DNA of 64,000 bases from UBA4733 sp036734945 (GTDB lineage: Bacteria > Chloroflexota > UBA4733), in contig DAIMXP010000019.1 of NCBI GenBank assembly GCA_036734945.1, forward strand, positions 15,006-79,005, read 5' to 3'. The position numbers were made by a program, and so were the translations under genes. The notes beneath the pieces were generated by a model, which was not told where the DNA came from, made no database searches, and worked only from the letters and a program-made list of their open reading frames with translations. Shown piece by piece: positions 1 to 8,892 of this stretch; within the stretch, counting starts at the first letter, position 1; each line of letters opens with the position of its first letter.

Positions 1-171
1 ACGGAGGCGCTACGCGCCATCGCTGAACACTGCCAGACCCGGTCGCAATACGTCCACCCCCTGCCGCCGATCGTTGATCCGGCGATTGCCGGCATCACCT
101 ATCCCCTGGAAGTACACGTCGGCGGCGCCACCGTCTTCATTCTCGACCTGGAGCGCTACGAACGCTGGTAG
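1..171 (+). CDS. C-terminal end of an unidentified protein (partial)
   Basis: The window opens inside a reading frame that stays open in frame 1 for 56 codons and ends with TAG at 169-171. The visible tail ends VFILDLERYERW. I recognise no family. It is followed directly by a palindromic repeat cluster, which fits a gene 3' end. The start lies outside the window. Confidence 0.55.
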   Translation, partial: TEALRAIAEHCQTRSQYVHPLPPIVDPAIAGITYPLEVHVGGATVFILDLERYERW

Positions 172-235
172 ACCGGCGGGGACGGCTCAGCGGTGCATGT
201 GCCAGGGCGGGCATCCGTTTGCGAGCGGCCCGCCT

Positions 236-341
236 GGCGACTAAAGTCGCGGCTTGTGCCAGCAAAGCCCGCCTGCGCGGGCTGGAAAAGAGTCCGCGTA
301 GGCGGACTTCGCATCGTGTAGCCCGCGACTTTAGTCGCCGG
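236..341. repeat. REP-like cluster of palindromes
   Basis: Two 17-bp arms (236-252 and 323-339, core GCGACTAAAGTCGC) are perfect inverted repeats. Between them sit two further hairpins with 7-bp arms, at 266-283 and 291-308. Together they form a nested multi-hairpin unit between the partial gene and the 3' end of the NIPSNAP gene. Such units are typically REP-type elements moved by a tyrosine transposase elsewhere in the genome. A role in transcript end formation is possible. Confidence 0.7.
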
Positions 342-346
342 GACTG

Positions 347-667
347 CTACTGTGGCGAGTACGCTGTCGGTTGCATGATGCTGTTCGTGACACGGGCGAC
401 GATAGGCCCCGACTCTTCCGTCTTGTTGCGGGCGGTGATCCACTCCGGGTCCGTCGCGAAGGCAGTCCAGCGCTGCTCCCGCTCCCCCAGGCTGTCCCAG
501 GCGACGAGGTAGGTCAGGCGGTCGTTGCTGCCGATCAGGTCGGTCCAGTAGCCCACCACCCGGATGCCGTGCTTCTCAAAGAAGCGCGACGTGATGTTGG
601 CGAAGCGATCGTGCATCGCCGGCATGCGTCCGGGCACAACTTCGTAGATACGGAGCTCGTAGATCAT
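347..667 (-). CDS. NIPSNAP family protein
   Basis: This 106-residue protein begins MIYELRIYEVVPGRM and continues with alternating strands and helices, a typical single-domain NIPSNAP (ferredoxin-like alpha/beta barrel) protein. The family is often found beside catabolic enzymes, and its biochemical role is unclear. The ATG at 667 is preceded by a GGAGGATGG ribosome binding site. It lies 33 bp downstream of the ThDP-enzyme gene on the same strand, so the two are probably co-transcribed. Identification rests on the N-terminal motif and size. Confidence 0.85.
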   Translation of the reverse strand: MIYELRIYEVVPGRMPAMHDRFANITSRFFEKHGIRVVGYWTDLIGSNDRLTYLVAWDSLGEREQRWTAFATDPEWITARNKTEESGPIVARVTNSIMQPTAYSPQ

Positions 668-700
668 TGTCCATCCTCCAATACAGGAAAGGGCAGCACC

Positions 701-2500
701 CTAGCGCATTTGCTCTTCGGCGCGGCCCGCCTCATACTCCGCGCGGCGGTCGGCTAGCCGGGCCGGGACCGGCACGTCCCACCAGCCGGTCTTGGTCGTA
801 CCGGCCTCTGGGAAATCGCGAGCGACACTGATCTCCACCAGTGCCGGACCGTGGGTAGCGAGCGCGCGCTGGATGGCCGGGTGGATGCCGGCCGGGTCAT
901 CCAACCGCACGCCGTGCAGACCGAAGTTGCGCGCGACTGCGGCGAAGTCGGGCGAATACACGCTGCCGTCCTTGCGCAGGAAATCGGTCATGGCGGTGCG
1001 GCCAAAGTTGGCCAACTGGCCGCCCTTGATCGAGATCCAGCCGGAGTTGTTCAGGACGACGAACAACACCGGCAGGTCCTGCATGGCGGCGACCGCCATC
1101 TCCTGCATGGTTTGCATAAAGTCGCCGTCGCCGGCAACGCCGACCACCTGGCGGCCTGGCTGCGCCAGTTGCGCGCCGATGGCCGCCGGAACGGTGAAGC
1201 CCATCGTAGAAAAGCCGCCGGACGTGATGTGTGTACGCGGCTCATAAACGGGGAAGTCCTGGCGCACCACCGCCTGCACCACACCGGCGCCGGTGGTGAC
1301 GATGGCCTGGCGATTGAGCGCGCCACGCAACTCGTGGATCGCTCGCGCCTGGGTCATGGGCAACCCTGGCCGGTCACGGCGCTCGGCTTTGACCTGCTCC
1401 CAACGCGCCTTCTGACGCTGGATGTCACCAAAGTAGGCGGTGTCGCGGTACTTCCGCGCCGGGCCGATGGCGCGCAGCGCATCCAGCAGGTCCGTCAGCG
1501 CCGCCTGAGCGTCCGCCTGCAGGCCAACCGCCAGCGGGTAGTTCTTGCCGAGTTCGTGGGCATCAATGTCGATCTGGATCAGCTTGCTGGGCGGGATGCT
1601 GAAGGTGACGCCCGGTCGGTAGGAGGAGGCCGACCAGTCGGTGAAACGACAGCCGACCGCCAGCAAAACGTCGGCAGTAGCGGCCAGCGTGTTGCCGCTG
1701 GTGCTCGCCGTGTCGCCGATGCTCCAGGCGTTGAGCGCATGGTCCTCGGCGATGGCGCCTTTCCCCATCCAGGTGGTCACCACGGCCGCTCCCAGGTGCT
1801 CGGCCACCTGCACCAACAACGCGGAAGCCTCCGCGCTGATGACGCCGCCGCCGGCCACGATCACCGGCCGCTGGGCGGTGGCGAGCAGCGCCGCCGCCCG
1901 CTCCACCAGCGCGGCATCGGGCCGCGGCCGGCCGGCGCTGCGCCGTTCGCCGGGGTCGGGCAGCGTGACGTCGGCGGCGTTGGCCTGCACGTCCATCGGC
2001 AGGTCCACCAGCACTGGTCCCGGCCGCCCGGACAGCATCTCCGCAAAAGCGCGCTGCATAACGTAGGGCAGCACCTCAACGTTGCCTGGTTGCCACCAGC
2101 GCTTGACGATAGGTTCAAAGATGCGGGCGTTGTTGGCGTCGTGGACGCGGTCGACCTCTTGCAGCACGGAGTGGCCGCGCATATAGGTGTGGGCGGAGCC
2201 TGTCAGCAACAGCAGCGCGGTCGAATCGACCGATGCGGTGGCTACACCCACCACGGTATTGGCGGCCCCCGGCCCGATGGAGGTGAAGGCTGCCAACGGC
2301 TTGCCGCTGGCTCGGTAATAGCCGTCGGCCAGGTGTACAGCGCTTTGCTCGTGCATCACGGGGATCAACGTGAGTGCCGGCGCGCGATCCACCATGGCAT
2401 CGACAAGCGTCCAGATACCGTGGCCGGGGATGCCGGTAGCGTAGGGCACACCCTCCCGCACCAGATAGTCGGCAATAATGTCGGCGCCGGTACGCTCCAT
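701..2500 (-). CDS. Thiamine diphosphate-dependent enzyme, acetolactate synthase-like
   Basis: The product is 599 residues with the three-domain layout of the acetolactate synthase/benzoylformate decarboxylase superfamily. The N-terminal Pyr domain has the catalytic glutamate (MHEQSAVHLADGY, E51) that activates ThDP. A central Rossmann-like domain follows, then the PP domain with the GDGDFMQTMQE...LNNSGW metal/ThDP motif. The open frame extends upstream to 2626, but the ATG at 2500 has a clear GGAGGGTTT site and the sequence before it is not protein-like. The substrate is unknown. The divergent inosose-dehydratase-like neighbour hints at a polyol or keto-acid pathway (inference). True acetolactate synthase would need a small subunit, which is absent here. 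Confidence 0.85.
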   Translation of the reverse strand: MERTGADIIADYLVREGVPYATGIPGHGIWTLVDAMVDRAPALTLIPVMHEQSAVHLADGYYRASGKPLAAFTSIGPGAANTVVGVATASVDSTALLLLTGSAHTYMRGHSVLQEVDRVHDANNARIFEPIVKRWWQPGNVEVLPYVMQRAFAEMLSGRPGPVLVDLPMDVQANAADVTLPDPGERRSAGRPRPDAALVERAAALLATAQRPVIVAGGGVISAEASALLVQVAEHLGAAVVTTWMGKGAIAEDHALNAWSIGDTASTSGNTLAATADVLLAVGCRFTDWSASSYRPGVTFSIPPSKLIQIDIDAHELGKNYPLAVGLQADAQAALTDLLDALRAIGPARKYRDTAYFGDIQRQKARWEQVKAERRDRPGLPMTQARAIHELRGALNRQAIVTTGAGVVQAVVRQDFPVYEPRTHITSGGFSTMGFTVPAAIGAQLAQPGRQVVGVAGDGDFMQTMQEMAVAAMQDLPVLFVVLNNSGWISIKGGQLANFGRTAMTDFLRKDGSVYSPDFAAVARNFGLHGVRLDDPAGIHPAIQRALATHGPALVEISVARDFPEAGTTKTGWWDVPVPARLADRRAEYEAGRAEEQMR

Positions 2501-2601
2501 GGTAAACCCTCCGCAATGACACGCTGCCGTCCGCACGTTTGCGCTGTGGCAAGTATAGTAGCGTAAACGGGGCGCGCAACAGGGTGGCAGGAGACGAACG
2601 C

Positions 2602-3504
2602 ATGATGCGTGTAGGCACGGCGCCAATTTCCTGGGGCGTCAGCGAGATGCCGGACTGGGGGCAGGTGCTGCCGGCCGCTCAGGTGCTGGATGAGATGGCC
2701 GCGACGGGGTACGCCGGCACAGAGCTCGGTCCCTGGGGCTACCTGCCCGACAACATTGAGCAACTGCGGGGCGACCTTGACCGGCGCGGCCTCACGCTGA
2801 TCGGCGGCTTTTGCCCGGTGACGCTCCATGTGGCCGAACGGCTGGCCGAACAGCAGCAGTTTGCGCAGGAGGTGGCGCGTCGGCTGCACGACCTCGGCGC
2901 GACCGTGCTGGTGCTGGCGGAAGCCGGCGACGCCGCACGCCTGGCGGCAGCCGGCCACGTCACGCCGGGCAGCACGCCTGCCTTCGACGCAGACGCCTGG
3001 CGGCGCTTCGCGGATGGCGCAACTGCTATCGCCGGTGCGGCCAGAGAGCTTGGTCTCACCACTGCCTTCCATCCCCATGTCGGAAGTTATGTGGAAACCG
3101 AAGCGGAAATCGAGCAACTGCTGCAGCGCACCGACCCGTCACTGGTCGGCCTCTGTATCGACAGCGGACACCTGGCCTACGCCGGCGTCGATGTCCTCAC
3201 GATGACGCAGCGCCACCGCGCACGGGTGCGCCACGTCCACCTGAAGGACGTCTCCGCAACCATATTGCAGGAAGCCCGGACGGGTGGGTGGAGCTTCTCC
3301 GAAGCGGTGGGACGCGGCATCTTCGTGCCGCTGGGCGATGGCGCCGTTGATCTGCGCGCCATGCTGAACGCCCTCCGTTCAACCGGTTACGACGGTTGGC
3401 TCGTTGTGGAACAAGATCGCCGGCTTCTGACCATGCAGCAACAGGCCATCGCGCAAACGCAGGCATACCAGAGCCGGGAAACGTTACGACGGATGGGTCT
3501 CTAA
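2602..3504 (+). CDS. Sugar phosphate isomerase/epimerase, IolE-like (inosose dehydratase family)
   Basis: The product is 300 residues with an AP-endonuclease-2 type TIM barrel. It starts MMRVGTAPISWGV, a hallmark of the myo-inosose-2 dehydratase group. Metal-ligand positions are visible in TAFHPHVGSYVETEAEIEQL, LCIDSGHLAYAG and RVRHVHLKDV. The ATG at 2602 has AGGAG eight bases upstream; a second ATG follows immediately. It is transcribed away from the ThDP-enzyme gene across about 100 bp, so the two may share control. IolE activity is plausible but other isomerases share the fold. Confidence 0.8.
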   Translation: MMRVGTAPISWGVSEMPDWGQVLPAAQVLDEMAATGYAGTELGPWGYLPDNIEQLRGDLDRRGLTLIGGFCPVTLHVAERLAEQQQFAQEVARRLHDLGATVLVLAEAGDAARLAAAGHVTPGSTPAFDADAWRRFADGATAIAGAARELGLTTAFHPHVGSYVETEAEIEQLLQRTDPSLVGLCIDSGHLAYAGVDVLTMTQRHRARVRHVHLKDVSATILQEARTGGWSFSEAVGRGIFVPLGDGAVDLRAMLNALRSTGYDGWLVVEQDRRLLTMQQQAIAQTQAYQSRETLRRMGL

Positions 3505-3704
3505 CGACGGGGGGCTTCGACGGCGGTTGCCTCGTCGGTGCGCCGCAGGCGGGAACGAAAGAGGCGCAGCGACCGGTTCAGTCCGGCCTGCTCGTCGCGC
3601 AACGCCGCATCCTCCGGCTGGTCGGCGAGTTCAGCCGCCAGCGTCAATTGGCGATCGTGCAGCATCGCGATTGCATGCACGTAGACGGCTGCCTGACTCG
3701 CCAC
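3501..3704 (-). CDS. Small hypothetical protein
   Basis: A 67-residue, helix-rich, charged protein begins at a GTG (3704) preceded by an AAAGGATGAGG ribosome binding site. Its end overlaps the stop of the convergent isomerase gene by 4 bases. No family recognised. The good ribosome binding site and isolated strand make it more than a random open frame, but no homology supports it. Confidence 0.45.
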   Translation of the reverse strand: MASQAAVYVHAIAMLHDRQLTLAAELADQPEDAALRDEQAGLNRSLRLFRSRLRRTDEATAVEAPRR

Positions 3705-3866
3705 GCCGCCTCATCCTTTCACGAGAACAAGTGACCCGGACTCCGATAGTAACAAGTTAACACCAGCCGGCGCAATTTACAAGGAGCCGCAACAGGATTT
3801 TAGGAAGACTTAACAATAACGATGATACGCGGAAAGGGGACCCTTCACCGGTTGGCCCTCGCGCCG

Positions 3867-5048
3867 CTACATCCGCCGGCTTGATTGCCCTGAGGCCATG
3901 AGCGCACGGACGTCCACGTTGCGATGCCGTGGCGTGGACCGCGCGGCCGGGGGCAGGGCGGCGCTGATTAACGTGAGGGTGAACAGGCTACCGCCGCCCG
4001 GGTTGGGGGCGTAGCACAGCGATCCTCCCATCTTGCTCGCCAGTTCCCGGCAAATATAGAGGCCAACGCCGGCGCCCGTGGCGAAATGTTGATTGCTCCC
4101 ACGGTAATAGGGGGCGAAGATTTTCTCCCGTTCCTCGATGGGCACGCCGATACCCTGGTCACTGATGCTGATCAGCACACTGTCATCGTGCGGGCGGACG
4201 CTGATACGGATCGCGCCGCCTTCCGGTGAATACTTGACGGCGTTGCTGAGGAGATTATCGAGAATACGGTCCAGCGCAGTCGGATCGGACTGAACGCCGA
4301 TCTCCTCCGTCGCCAGGATGTCGACGACAAGTGGATGCAACGGATCGCTGCTGAAGGTCGTCACCAACCGGTTCAGGGCCGGACCGAGCGCAACGGCCAG
4401 CAACGACAGTGCCTCCTGCTCGATACGGCTGGCCTCCACCAGGTTGGTGATCATGCCGGTCAGGCGATCGACCTGCCCGAGGGCGATGGCCAACGCCTCA
4501 TCGGCCCGCTCGCGCTGCCCCAGCCGATCATGCCGCCGCGCCAGTTCCATGTAGCCACGCACCGCCGTGATCGGCGCCTTCAGGTCGTGGGCCAGGATGC
4601 CGACCATGCGCCGCTGATATTCAGCAGCATGGCGCTCCTGCTCCGCCGCCCGCTCCGCCAGCAGCCGCTCCCGCCGGTAGAACGAGGCCAGGACGCCCAC
4701 GGACAGCGCCACCGCCGCATAGAGAATGAAGTGGGTCAGCGCATGGGGCACCGGCGCAGGTCCCACAGCCTTCGCTGGAAGACCAATTTCCTCGGCCAGT
4801 ACCGCCAGCAGCGACGAGACCAGCCCGACGCGCAGGCCCCAGCGCAACGCCAGGGCCAGGATCACCAGCAGGTAGGGCGAACCGGGCGCGACAACACCGG
4901 CGCCCTGCTCCAGCAGGGCGAGGGCGGCCCAGAGCAGCCCTATACTGGCGACACACTCCAGGAAGGGCCGCAGCCGGTAGGGATGCCGCTGCTCATAGGC
5001 GCTCCGAAACGCCCGCACCATAAACTGCCGGAGGTCGTCCGCTCGCAT
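3867..5048 (-). CDS. Membrane-bound sensor histidine kinase
   Basis: The product is 393 residues. Residues about 30-125 hold four hydrophobic segments (DUF4118/MASE-like sensor), then a short coiled coil. The HisKA domain has the phospho-acceptor H154 in ILAHDLKAPI. The HATPase domain shows N-box DRILDNLLSNAVKYS, G1 DQGIGVP, F-box IFAPYYRG and G2 GAGVGLYI. It should autophosphorylate and pass phosphate to a response regulator, but none is adjacent, so it is an orphan kinase. The open frame begins at 5207, but the region upstream of ATG 5048 contains palindromes and no domain, so the shorter start is chosen. Confidence 0.88.
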   Translation of the reverse strand: MRADDLRQFMVRAFRSAYEQRHPYRLRPFLECVASIGLLWAALALLEQGAGVVAPGSPYLLVILALALRWGLRVGLVSSLLAVLAEEIGLPAKAVGPAPVPHALTHFILYAAVALSVGVLASFYRRERLLAERAAEQERHAAEYQRRMVGILAHDLKAPITAVRGYMELARRHDRLGQRERADEALAIALGQVDRLTGMITNLVEASRIEQEALSLLAVALGPALNRLVTTFSSDPLHPLVVDILATEEIGVQSDPTALDRILDNLLSNAVKYSPEGGAIRISVRPHDDSVLISISDQGIGVPIEEREKIFAPYYRGSNQHFATGAGVGLYICRELASKMGGSLCYAPNPGGGSLFTLTLISAALPPAARSTPRHRNVDVRALMASGQSSRRM

Positions 5049-5174
5049 CTCATTCCGCCTGCGCCATCGCGATGGCGCCACGTCAGCCCATCTCCAACAG
5101 TGTAGGACACGCCTCCCGGCTTGCTTGCATGGTTCGCCTGAAGTACTACCGCCCTGCACTGGCCGGCTGCCCAC

Positions 5175-5238
5175 CCTACGCTCAAACGTAGGACTACGCA
5201 CCCACAAGTGGGTACCCGCAAGCCTGCTGAAGCAGGCT
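5175..5238. repeat. Triple-hairpin palindrome cluster
   Basis: Three perfect hairpins occur in a row: CCTACG/CGTAGG (5175-5192), CCCAC/GTGGG (5201-5212) and AGCCTGCT/AGCAGGCT (5221-5238). They lie between the divergent histidine kinase and purK genes. The style matches the cluster at 236-341, so both probably belong to the same REP-like class. Confidence 0.65.
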
Positions 5239-5369
5239 GGACACCGTTGCAGCTACAGCGCTTGAGACGAATGCATCCGCCAGAAGTTCCACCAGTTGGT
5301 ACACTTCGCTCGGCAGGACAGGCAGGACATGCTGGGTTTGGTGTATCCTGCTGGAGCATTGAAGAACAT

Positions 5370-6566
5370 ATGACGGTGATGACGACGAACAACACCGACG
5401 CTCGTATCGACTCACCTCTACGGCGCATCGGTATCGTTGGCGCAGGGCAACTGGCTCGCATGACCTACCAGGCCGGTATCTCGCTGGGTCTGACGGTGCG
5501 CCTACTGGCGGAACACGCTGGCGACAGTGCTGCCCGTGTGGGAGCCGATGTCATGCTGGGCTCTCCCCAGGCCTTGCGCCGTCTCACGAACTTTGTCGCC
5601 GGCTGTGATGTCGTGACCTTCGACCATGAACTGATCGACACGGCCGCCGTCGCGGCGCTGCAGGCGTCCGGCAGCGTGTTCCGGCCCTCCAGCAGGGTCC
5701 TGGCGCTCGCCCAGAACAAACGGCGTCAGCGCGAGGACCTGGCAACGCTGGGCTTGCCGATTCCGCCCTTTCGGCTTGTGCATAACCTGGAGGAGGTGTG
5801 TACGTTCGCCGCCGACCAGGGCTGGCCCATCATCCTCAAGGCTGCGCAGGGTGGCTACGATGGCCGCGGCGTCTGGCTCGTCGCCGACCCGGCCGCGGCG
5901 TCGGCCGTGCTGGACCAGGCCGCCCGGCGTCACCTGGAACTCCTGGTAGAGCGCTACGTGTCGATAGAACGCGAGCTGGCCGTGCTCGTAGCCAGGCGGC
6001 CCGGCGGTGAAACAGTGGTCTACCCAGTTGTCGAAACGGTCCAGGTTGGCGGCATCTGCCGGGAGGTGCTTGCCCCCGCGCCAATTCCGGACGCGCTACG
6101 CTGCCAGGCCCAGGAACTGGCAGCGCAGATTGCCGCCGCCATCGACGTGACGGGGGTGCTTGCCGTGGAGATCTTTCAGTCCGGCGGCGCGCTCCTGGTC
6201 AACGAGCTTGCCATGCGGCCGCACAACTCGGGCCACTATTCCATCGAAGGATGCGTCACGTCTCAGTTCGAGAACCATCTGCGCGCCGTGGCGGACTGGC
6301 CCTTGGGTGATCCGGCGCTCGTCGCGCCGGCGGTCGTGACGGTCAACGTGCTGGGCGCCGCCACGGGTGCTGATCCGCGAACGAACCTGCCGCTGGCACT
6401 ATCCCTGCCGGACCTGCATGTTCATCTGTACAGCAAAGCAGCGCGACCGGGCCGCAAGCTGGGCCACGTCACCGTCGTCGGCACAAACCTCGCCGAGACG
6501 CGCCGCCGAGCGCAGGAGGGCGCCCGGTTGCTGGCGTGCGGCAAAGTAGGCGAGGAGCCGGCATGA
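5370..6566 (+). CDS. purK: 5-(carboxyamino)imidazole ribonucleotide synthase PurK
   Basis: PurK uses ATP and bicarbonate to carboxylate AIR to N5-CAIR in purine biosynthesis. The 398-residue product shows the N-terminal RRIGIVGAGQLARM nucleotide-fold motif, then the ATP-grasp domain (PIILKAAQGGYDGRGV and the VERYV region), the catalytic VLAVEIFQSGGALLVNELAMRPHNSGHY segment and SQFENHLRAV. The start at 5370 is picked because the family begins just before RRIGIVG; the upstream open frame runs through palindromes. The stop overlaps the purE ATG (ATGA), so the two genes are translationally coupled. Confidence 0.93.
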   Translation: MTVMTTNNTDARIDSPLRRIGIVGAGQLARMTYQAGISLGLTVRLLAEHAGDSAARVGADVMLGSPQALRRLTNFVAGCDVVTFDHELIDTAAVAALQASGSVFRPSSRVLALAQNKRRQREDLATLGLPIPPFRLVHNLEEVCTFAADQGWPIILKAAQGGYDGRGVWLVADPAAASAVLDQAARRHLELLVERYVSIERELAVLVARRPGGETVVYPVVETVQVGGICREVLAPAPIPDALRCQAQELAAQIAAAIDVTGVLAVEIFQSGGALLVNELAMRPHNSGHYSIEGCVTSQFENHLRAVADWPLGDPALVAPAVVTVNVLGAATGADPRTNLPLALSLPDLHVHLYSKAARPGRKLGHVTVVGTNLAETRRRAQEGARLLACGKVGEEPA

Positions 6567-7108
6567 TCGACTCAACAGGCGGCGGGGCGACCCGCCGGCC
6601 CCTGGTCGGGGTGGTGATGGGCAGCGATTCCGACCTCACAGTCATGCGCGCCGCCGCCGACGTGCTGGCCGAGTTTGCCGTACACTACGAAGTGCGGGTG
6701 ATCTCAGCGCACCGCACGCCGCTGGCCATGCTCGACTACGCGAGGACGGCGGCGGAGCGCGGTCTGGCCGTCATCATCGCCGGCGCGGGCGGCGCCGCCC
6801 ACCTGCCCGGCATGCTGGCGGCCGCCACGCCGCTGCCGGTGATCGGCGTGCCTGTGCCACTGGCGCATCTCGACGGGCTGGACTCGCTCCTCTCCATCGT
6901 GCAGATGCCGGCGGGAGTTCCTGTCGCCACCGTCTCCATCGGCGGCGCACGAAACGCCGGCCTACTGGCGATCCGCATCCTCGGCGCAACAATGCCGGCG
7001 CTCCGTCAAGCCATGGAGCGCTACCAGGCCAGCCTGGCCGACACAGTGCGTGCCAAGGATGCTGCGGTGCAGGCCGAGTTCACCGAGCCTGGAATTGCGA
7101 AGCATTAG
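6563..7108 (+). CDS. purE: N5-carboxyaminoimidazole ribonucleotide mutase PurE
   Basis: PurE converts N5-CAIR made by PurK into CAIR. The 181-residue product carries the family signatures VGVVMGSDSDLTVM, the catalytic-histidine motif ISAHRTP and AGGAAHLPGMLAAATPLPVIGVPV. Its ATG overlaps the purK stop by 4 bases and is preceded by CGAGGAG. Its 3' end overlaps, in antisense, the truncated VapC reading frame at 7080-7223. Confidence 0.95.
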   Translation: MIDSTGGGATRRPLVGVVMGSDSDLTVMRAAADVLAEFAVHYEVRVISAHRTPLAMLDYARTAAERGLAVIIAGAGGAAHLPGMLAAATPLPVIGVPVPLAHLDGLDSLLSIVQMPAGVPVATVSIGGARNAGLLAIRILGATMPALRQAMERYQASLADTVRAKDAAVQAEFTEPGIAKH

Positions 7109-7223
7109 GGTACCCAGGAATGGTCGCCAGTGCTGTATGCAACGCTCGCATCGACGCCTCGCCAAATTCTGGGCTGTCGAACAGAATGTCCAAAAGGATG
7201 TTGGTATCGCTCCCGGTAGTCAT
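7080..7223 (-). pseudogene. Truncated VapC-type PIN toxin
   Basis: An open frame starts with ATG at 7223, overlapping the AbrB-type antitoxin stop as ATGA, exactly where a VapC toxin should start. It reads MTTGSDTNILLDILFDSP..., the classic PIN N-terminus with the first catalytic aspartate (DTN). After about 35 residues it runs into the antisense of the purE 3' end and stops at 47 residues, against about 130 expected. The other acidic catalytic residues are lost. This is a toxin remnant beside an intact antitoxin. Confidence 0.7.
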
Positions 7224-7444
7224 TCTCCGCGCATCTCCAGGATCACCTCATCGGTTGACCGCCCGGCAGCCTGCCCCTTGAGATGCCCCTTCCACCGCTG
7301 AAGGACGGCTTCGGAAATCTCTTTTCGCAAGACGACCCCACCTGGTTGCAACTCAAAACTGATCTCCGTGCCCGCCTCAAGACCCAGTGCCTCCCGCACT
7401 GCTTTGGGAACCGTAATCTGCCCCTTACTCGACACGGTCGCCAT
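7220..7444 (-). CDS. AbrB/MazE-family antitoxin (SpoVT-AbrB DNA-binding)
   Basis: The 74-residue protein opens MATVSSKGQITVPKAVREAL, the swapped-hairpin SpoVT-AbrB DNA-binding domain. The C-terminal half (about 45-74) would bind the toxin. The ATG at 7444 has AAGGGG upstream. The stop overlaps the start of a truncated VapC toxin, so the pair once formed a type II toxin-antitoxin operon. The antitoxin may still repress its own promoter. Confidence 0.85.
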   Translation of the reverse strand: MATVSSKGQITVPKAVREALGLEAGTEISFELQPGGVVLRKEISEAVLQRWKGHLKGQAAGRSTDEVILEMRGE

Positions 7445-7668
7445 GGTTGTACCCCTTACTCTGAGCGCCTCCGCAACAAGGTAAAGCATACAGCGTAAAG
7501 GGCTGGAGGTCCAACGTACTCATTCCCGATAGCGAGCAAGCGCCGCCAGAGTGAGCCTTCCAGATACACTCAATCTCCTCTCATTTCTCTCCTTGCCGTC
7601 GACGCGGCCTATGATACTGGCTCCAGGAATTCGGGACGCGGAACATAGGGGAGGGTGGGCGATTCGGA

Positions 7669-8892
7669 GTGGGGAAGCTCGCCCTCTCAATGGATGGCCG
7701 CCTGCTCTTCGCTGCCTGTGCGCTCCGCAGCTTCGCCTACGGCTTTCTCTCCGTCACGCTCGGCCTCTACCTGGCCGGCCTGGGTCTCGGCACGGCGGCC
7801 GTTGGCGGCGTCTTCACGGCGGCCCTGGCGGGCGGCGCAATGATGACCATAGTGCTGACGACCTTCAGCGGCCGCATCGGGCGACGGCGGGTGCTGCTGC
7901 TCGCTGCGTTGCTCATGGCGCTGGCCGGGCTGGCGTTCACGGTCACGACCAATGTCCTGCTGCTCTCCCTGACCGCCATCTTCGGGACCATCAGTCCTTC
8001 CGGCAAAGAGGTTGGACCGTTTCTCTCCATCGAACAAGCGATCCTGCCGCAGACGGCGCCTGATGACATGCGAACCAGCCTGTTCGCGGCCTACAACCTG
8101 GTGGGTTCGCTGAGCGGCGCCTTCGGCGCACTAGCGGCCGCCCTGCCCCAGTTGCTCGGCATGTCGATCAGCGCCGGCTCCCACCTGCTGCTCCGAGCCT
8201 ACGCCGCCGCCGCGATCCTCCTCCTCCTGCTCTACTCGCGGCTCTCAGCCGGGGCCGAGGTGGCTCGTCATCCTGACGGCGTGGCCAAGAGCAGTCTGGG
8301 TGTACATCACTCGCGCGCCATCGTCGTCAAACTGACGGCGCTCTTTGCCGTCGATTCGTTCGCCGGCGGTTTTGTAGTGCAAGGACTGGTCGCCTACTGG
8401 TTTCACCTGCGCTACGGCGTCGATATTACCGCTTTGGGCGCGATCTTCTTTGGCGTCAATATGGGGAGTGCGCTCTCCTTCCTGGCTGCGCCGCCCCTCG
8501 CTCGTCGCATCGGCCTCCTGAACACCATGGTCTTCACCCACCTGCCGTCCAACGTGATGCTGATTTTGGTGCCGCTCATGCCCAATGCCGGCTTCGCCAT
8601 CGCCATGCTGCTCAGCCGCAGCCTGCTGTCGCAGATGGATGTGCCGACGCGGCAGTCCTACACGATGGCGGTCGTGCTGCCGGGCGAGCGCGCCGCGGCG
8701 GCGGGCATCACTTCGGTCGCTCGCAGTGCGGCGGCAGCGGCGGCGCCCGTCTTTGCCGGCGCAACGCTGGCGCTGCCAGCCCTCGGTCTGCCCTTCCTGG
8801 TGGCTGGCGGCCTGAAGATCGTGTACGACCTGGCCATCCTCGCCACCTTTCGGCGCATTCAGCCGCCGGAGGAGCGCCGGGAAGCACAGTGA
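7669..8892 (+). CDS. MFS transporter
   Basis: The 407-residue product has about 12 hydrophobic segments in two halves, typical of the major facilitator superfamily. The cytoplasmic loop GRIGRRRVLLL after TM2 is the MFS motif A region. The C-terminal half has YWFHLRYGVDITALG and DVPTRQSYTMAVVLPGERAAAAG, closely echoed in the frameshifted MFS gene at 23546-24872, so the two are paralogues. The start is GTG 7669; ATG 7690 is an alternative. Substrate unknown. Confidence 0.85.
   Translation: MGKLALSMDGRLLFAACALRSFAYGFLSVTLGLYLAGLGLGTAAVGGVFTAALAGGAMMTIVLTTFSGRIGRRRVLLLAALLMALAGLAFTVTTNVLLLSLTAIFGTISPSGKEVGPFLSIEQAILPQTAPDDMRTSLFAAYNLVGSLSGAFGALAAALPQLLGMSISAGSHLLLRAYAAAAILLLLLYSRLSAGAEVARHPDGVAKSSLGVHHSRAIVVKLTALFAVDSFAGGFVVQGLVAYWFHLRYGVDITALGAIFFGVNMGSALSFLAAPPLARRIGLLNTMVFTHLPSNVMLILVPLMPNAGFAIAMLLSRSLLSQMDVPTRQSYTMAVVLPGERAAAAGITSVARSAAAAAAPVFAGATLALPALGLPFLVAGGLKIVYDLAILATFRRIQPPEERREAQ

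Noticed and set aside
851..2566. 571-codon open frame on the plus strand
   Set aside because: It is fully antisense to the ThDP-enzyme gene and has a shadow-like Arg/His/Gln-rich composition with no domain.
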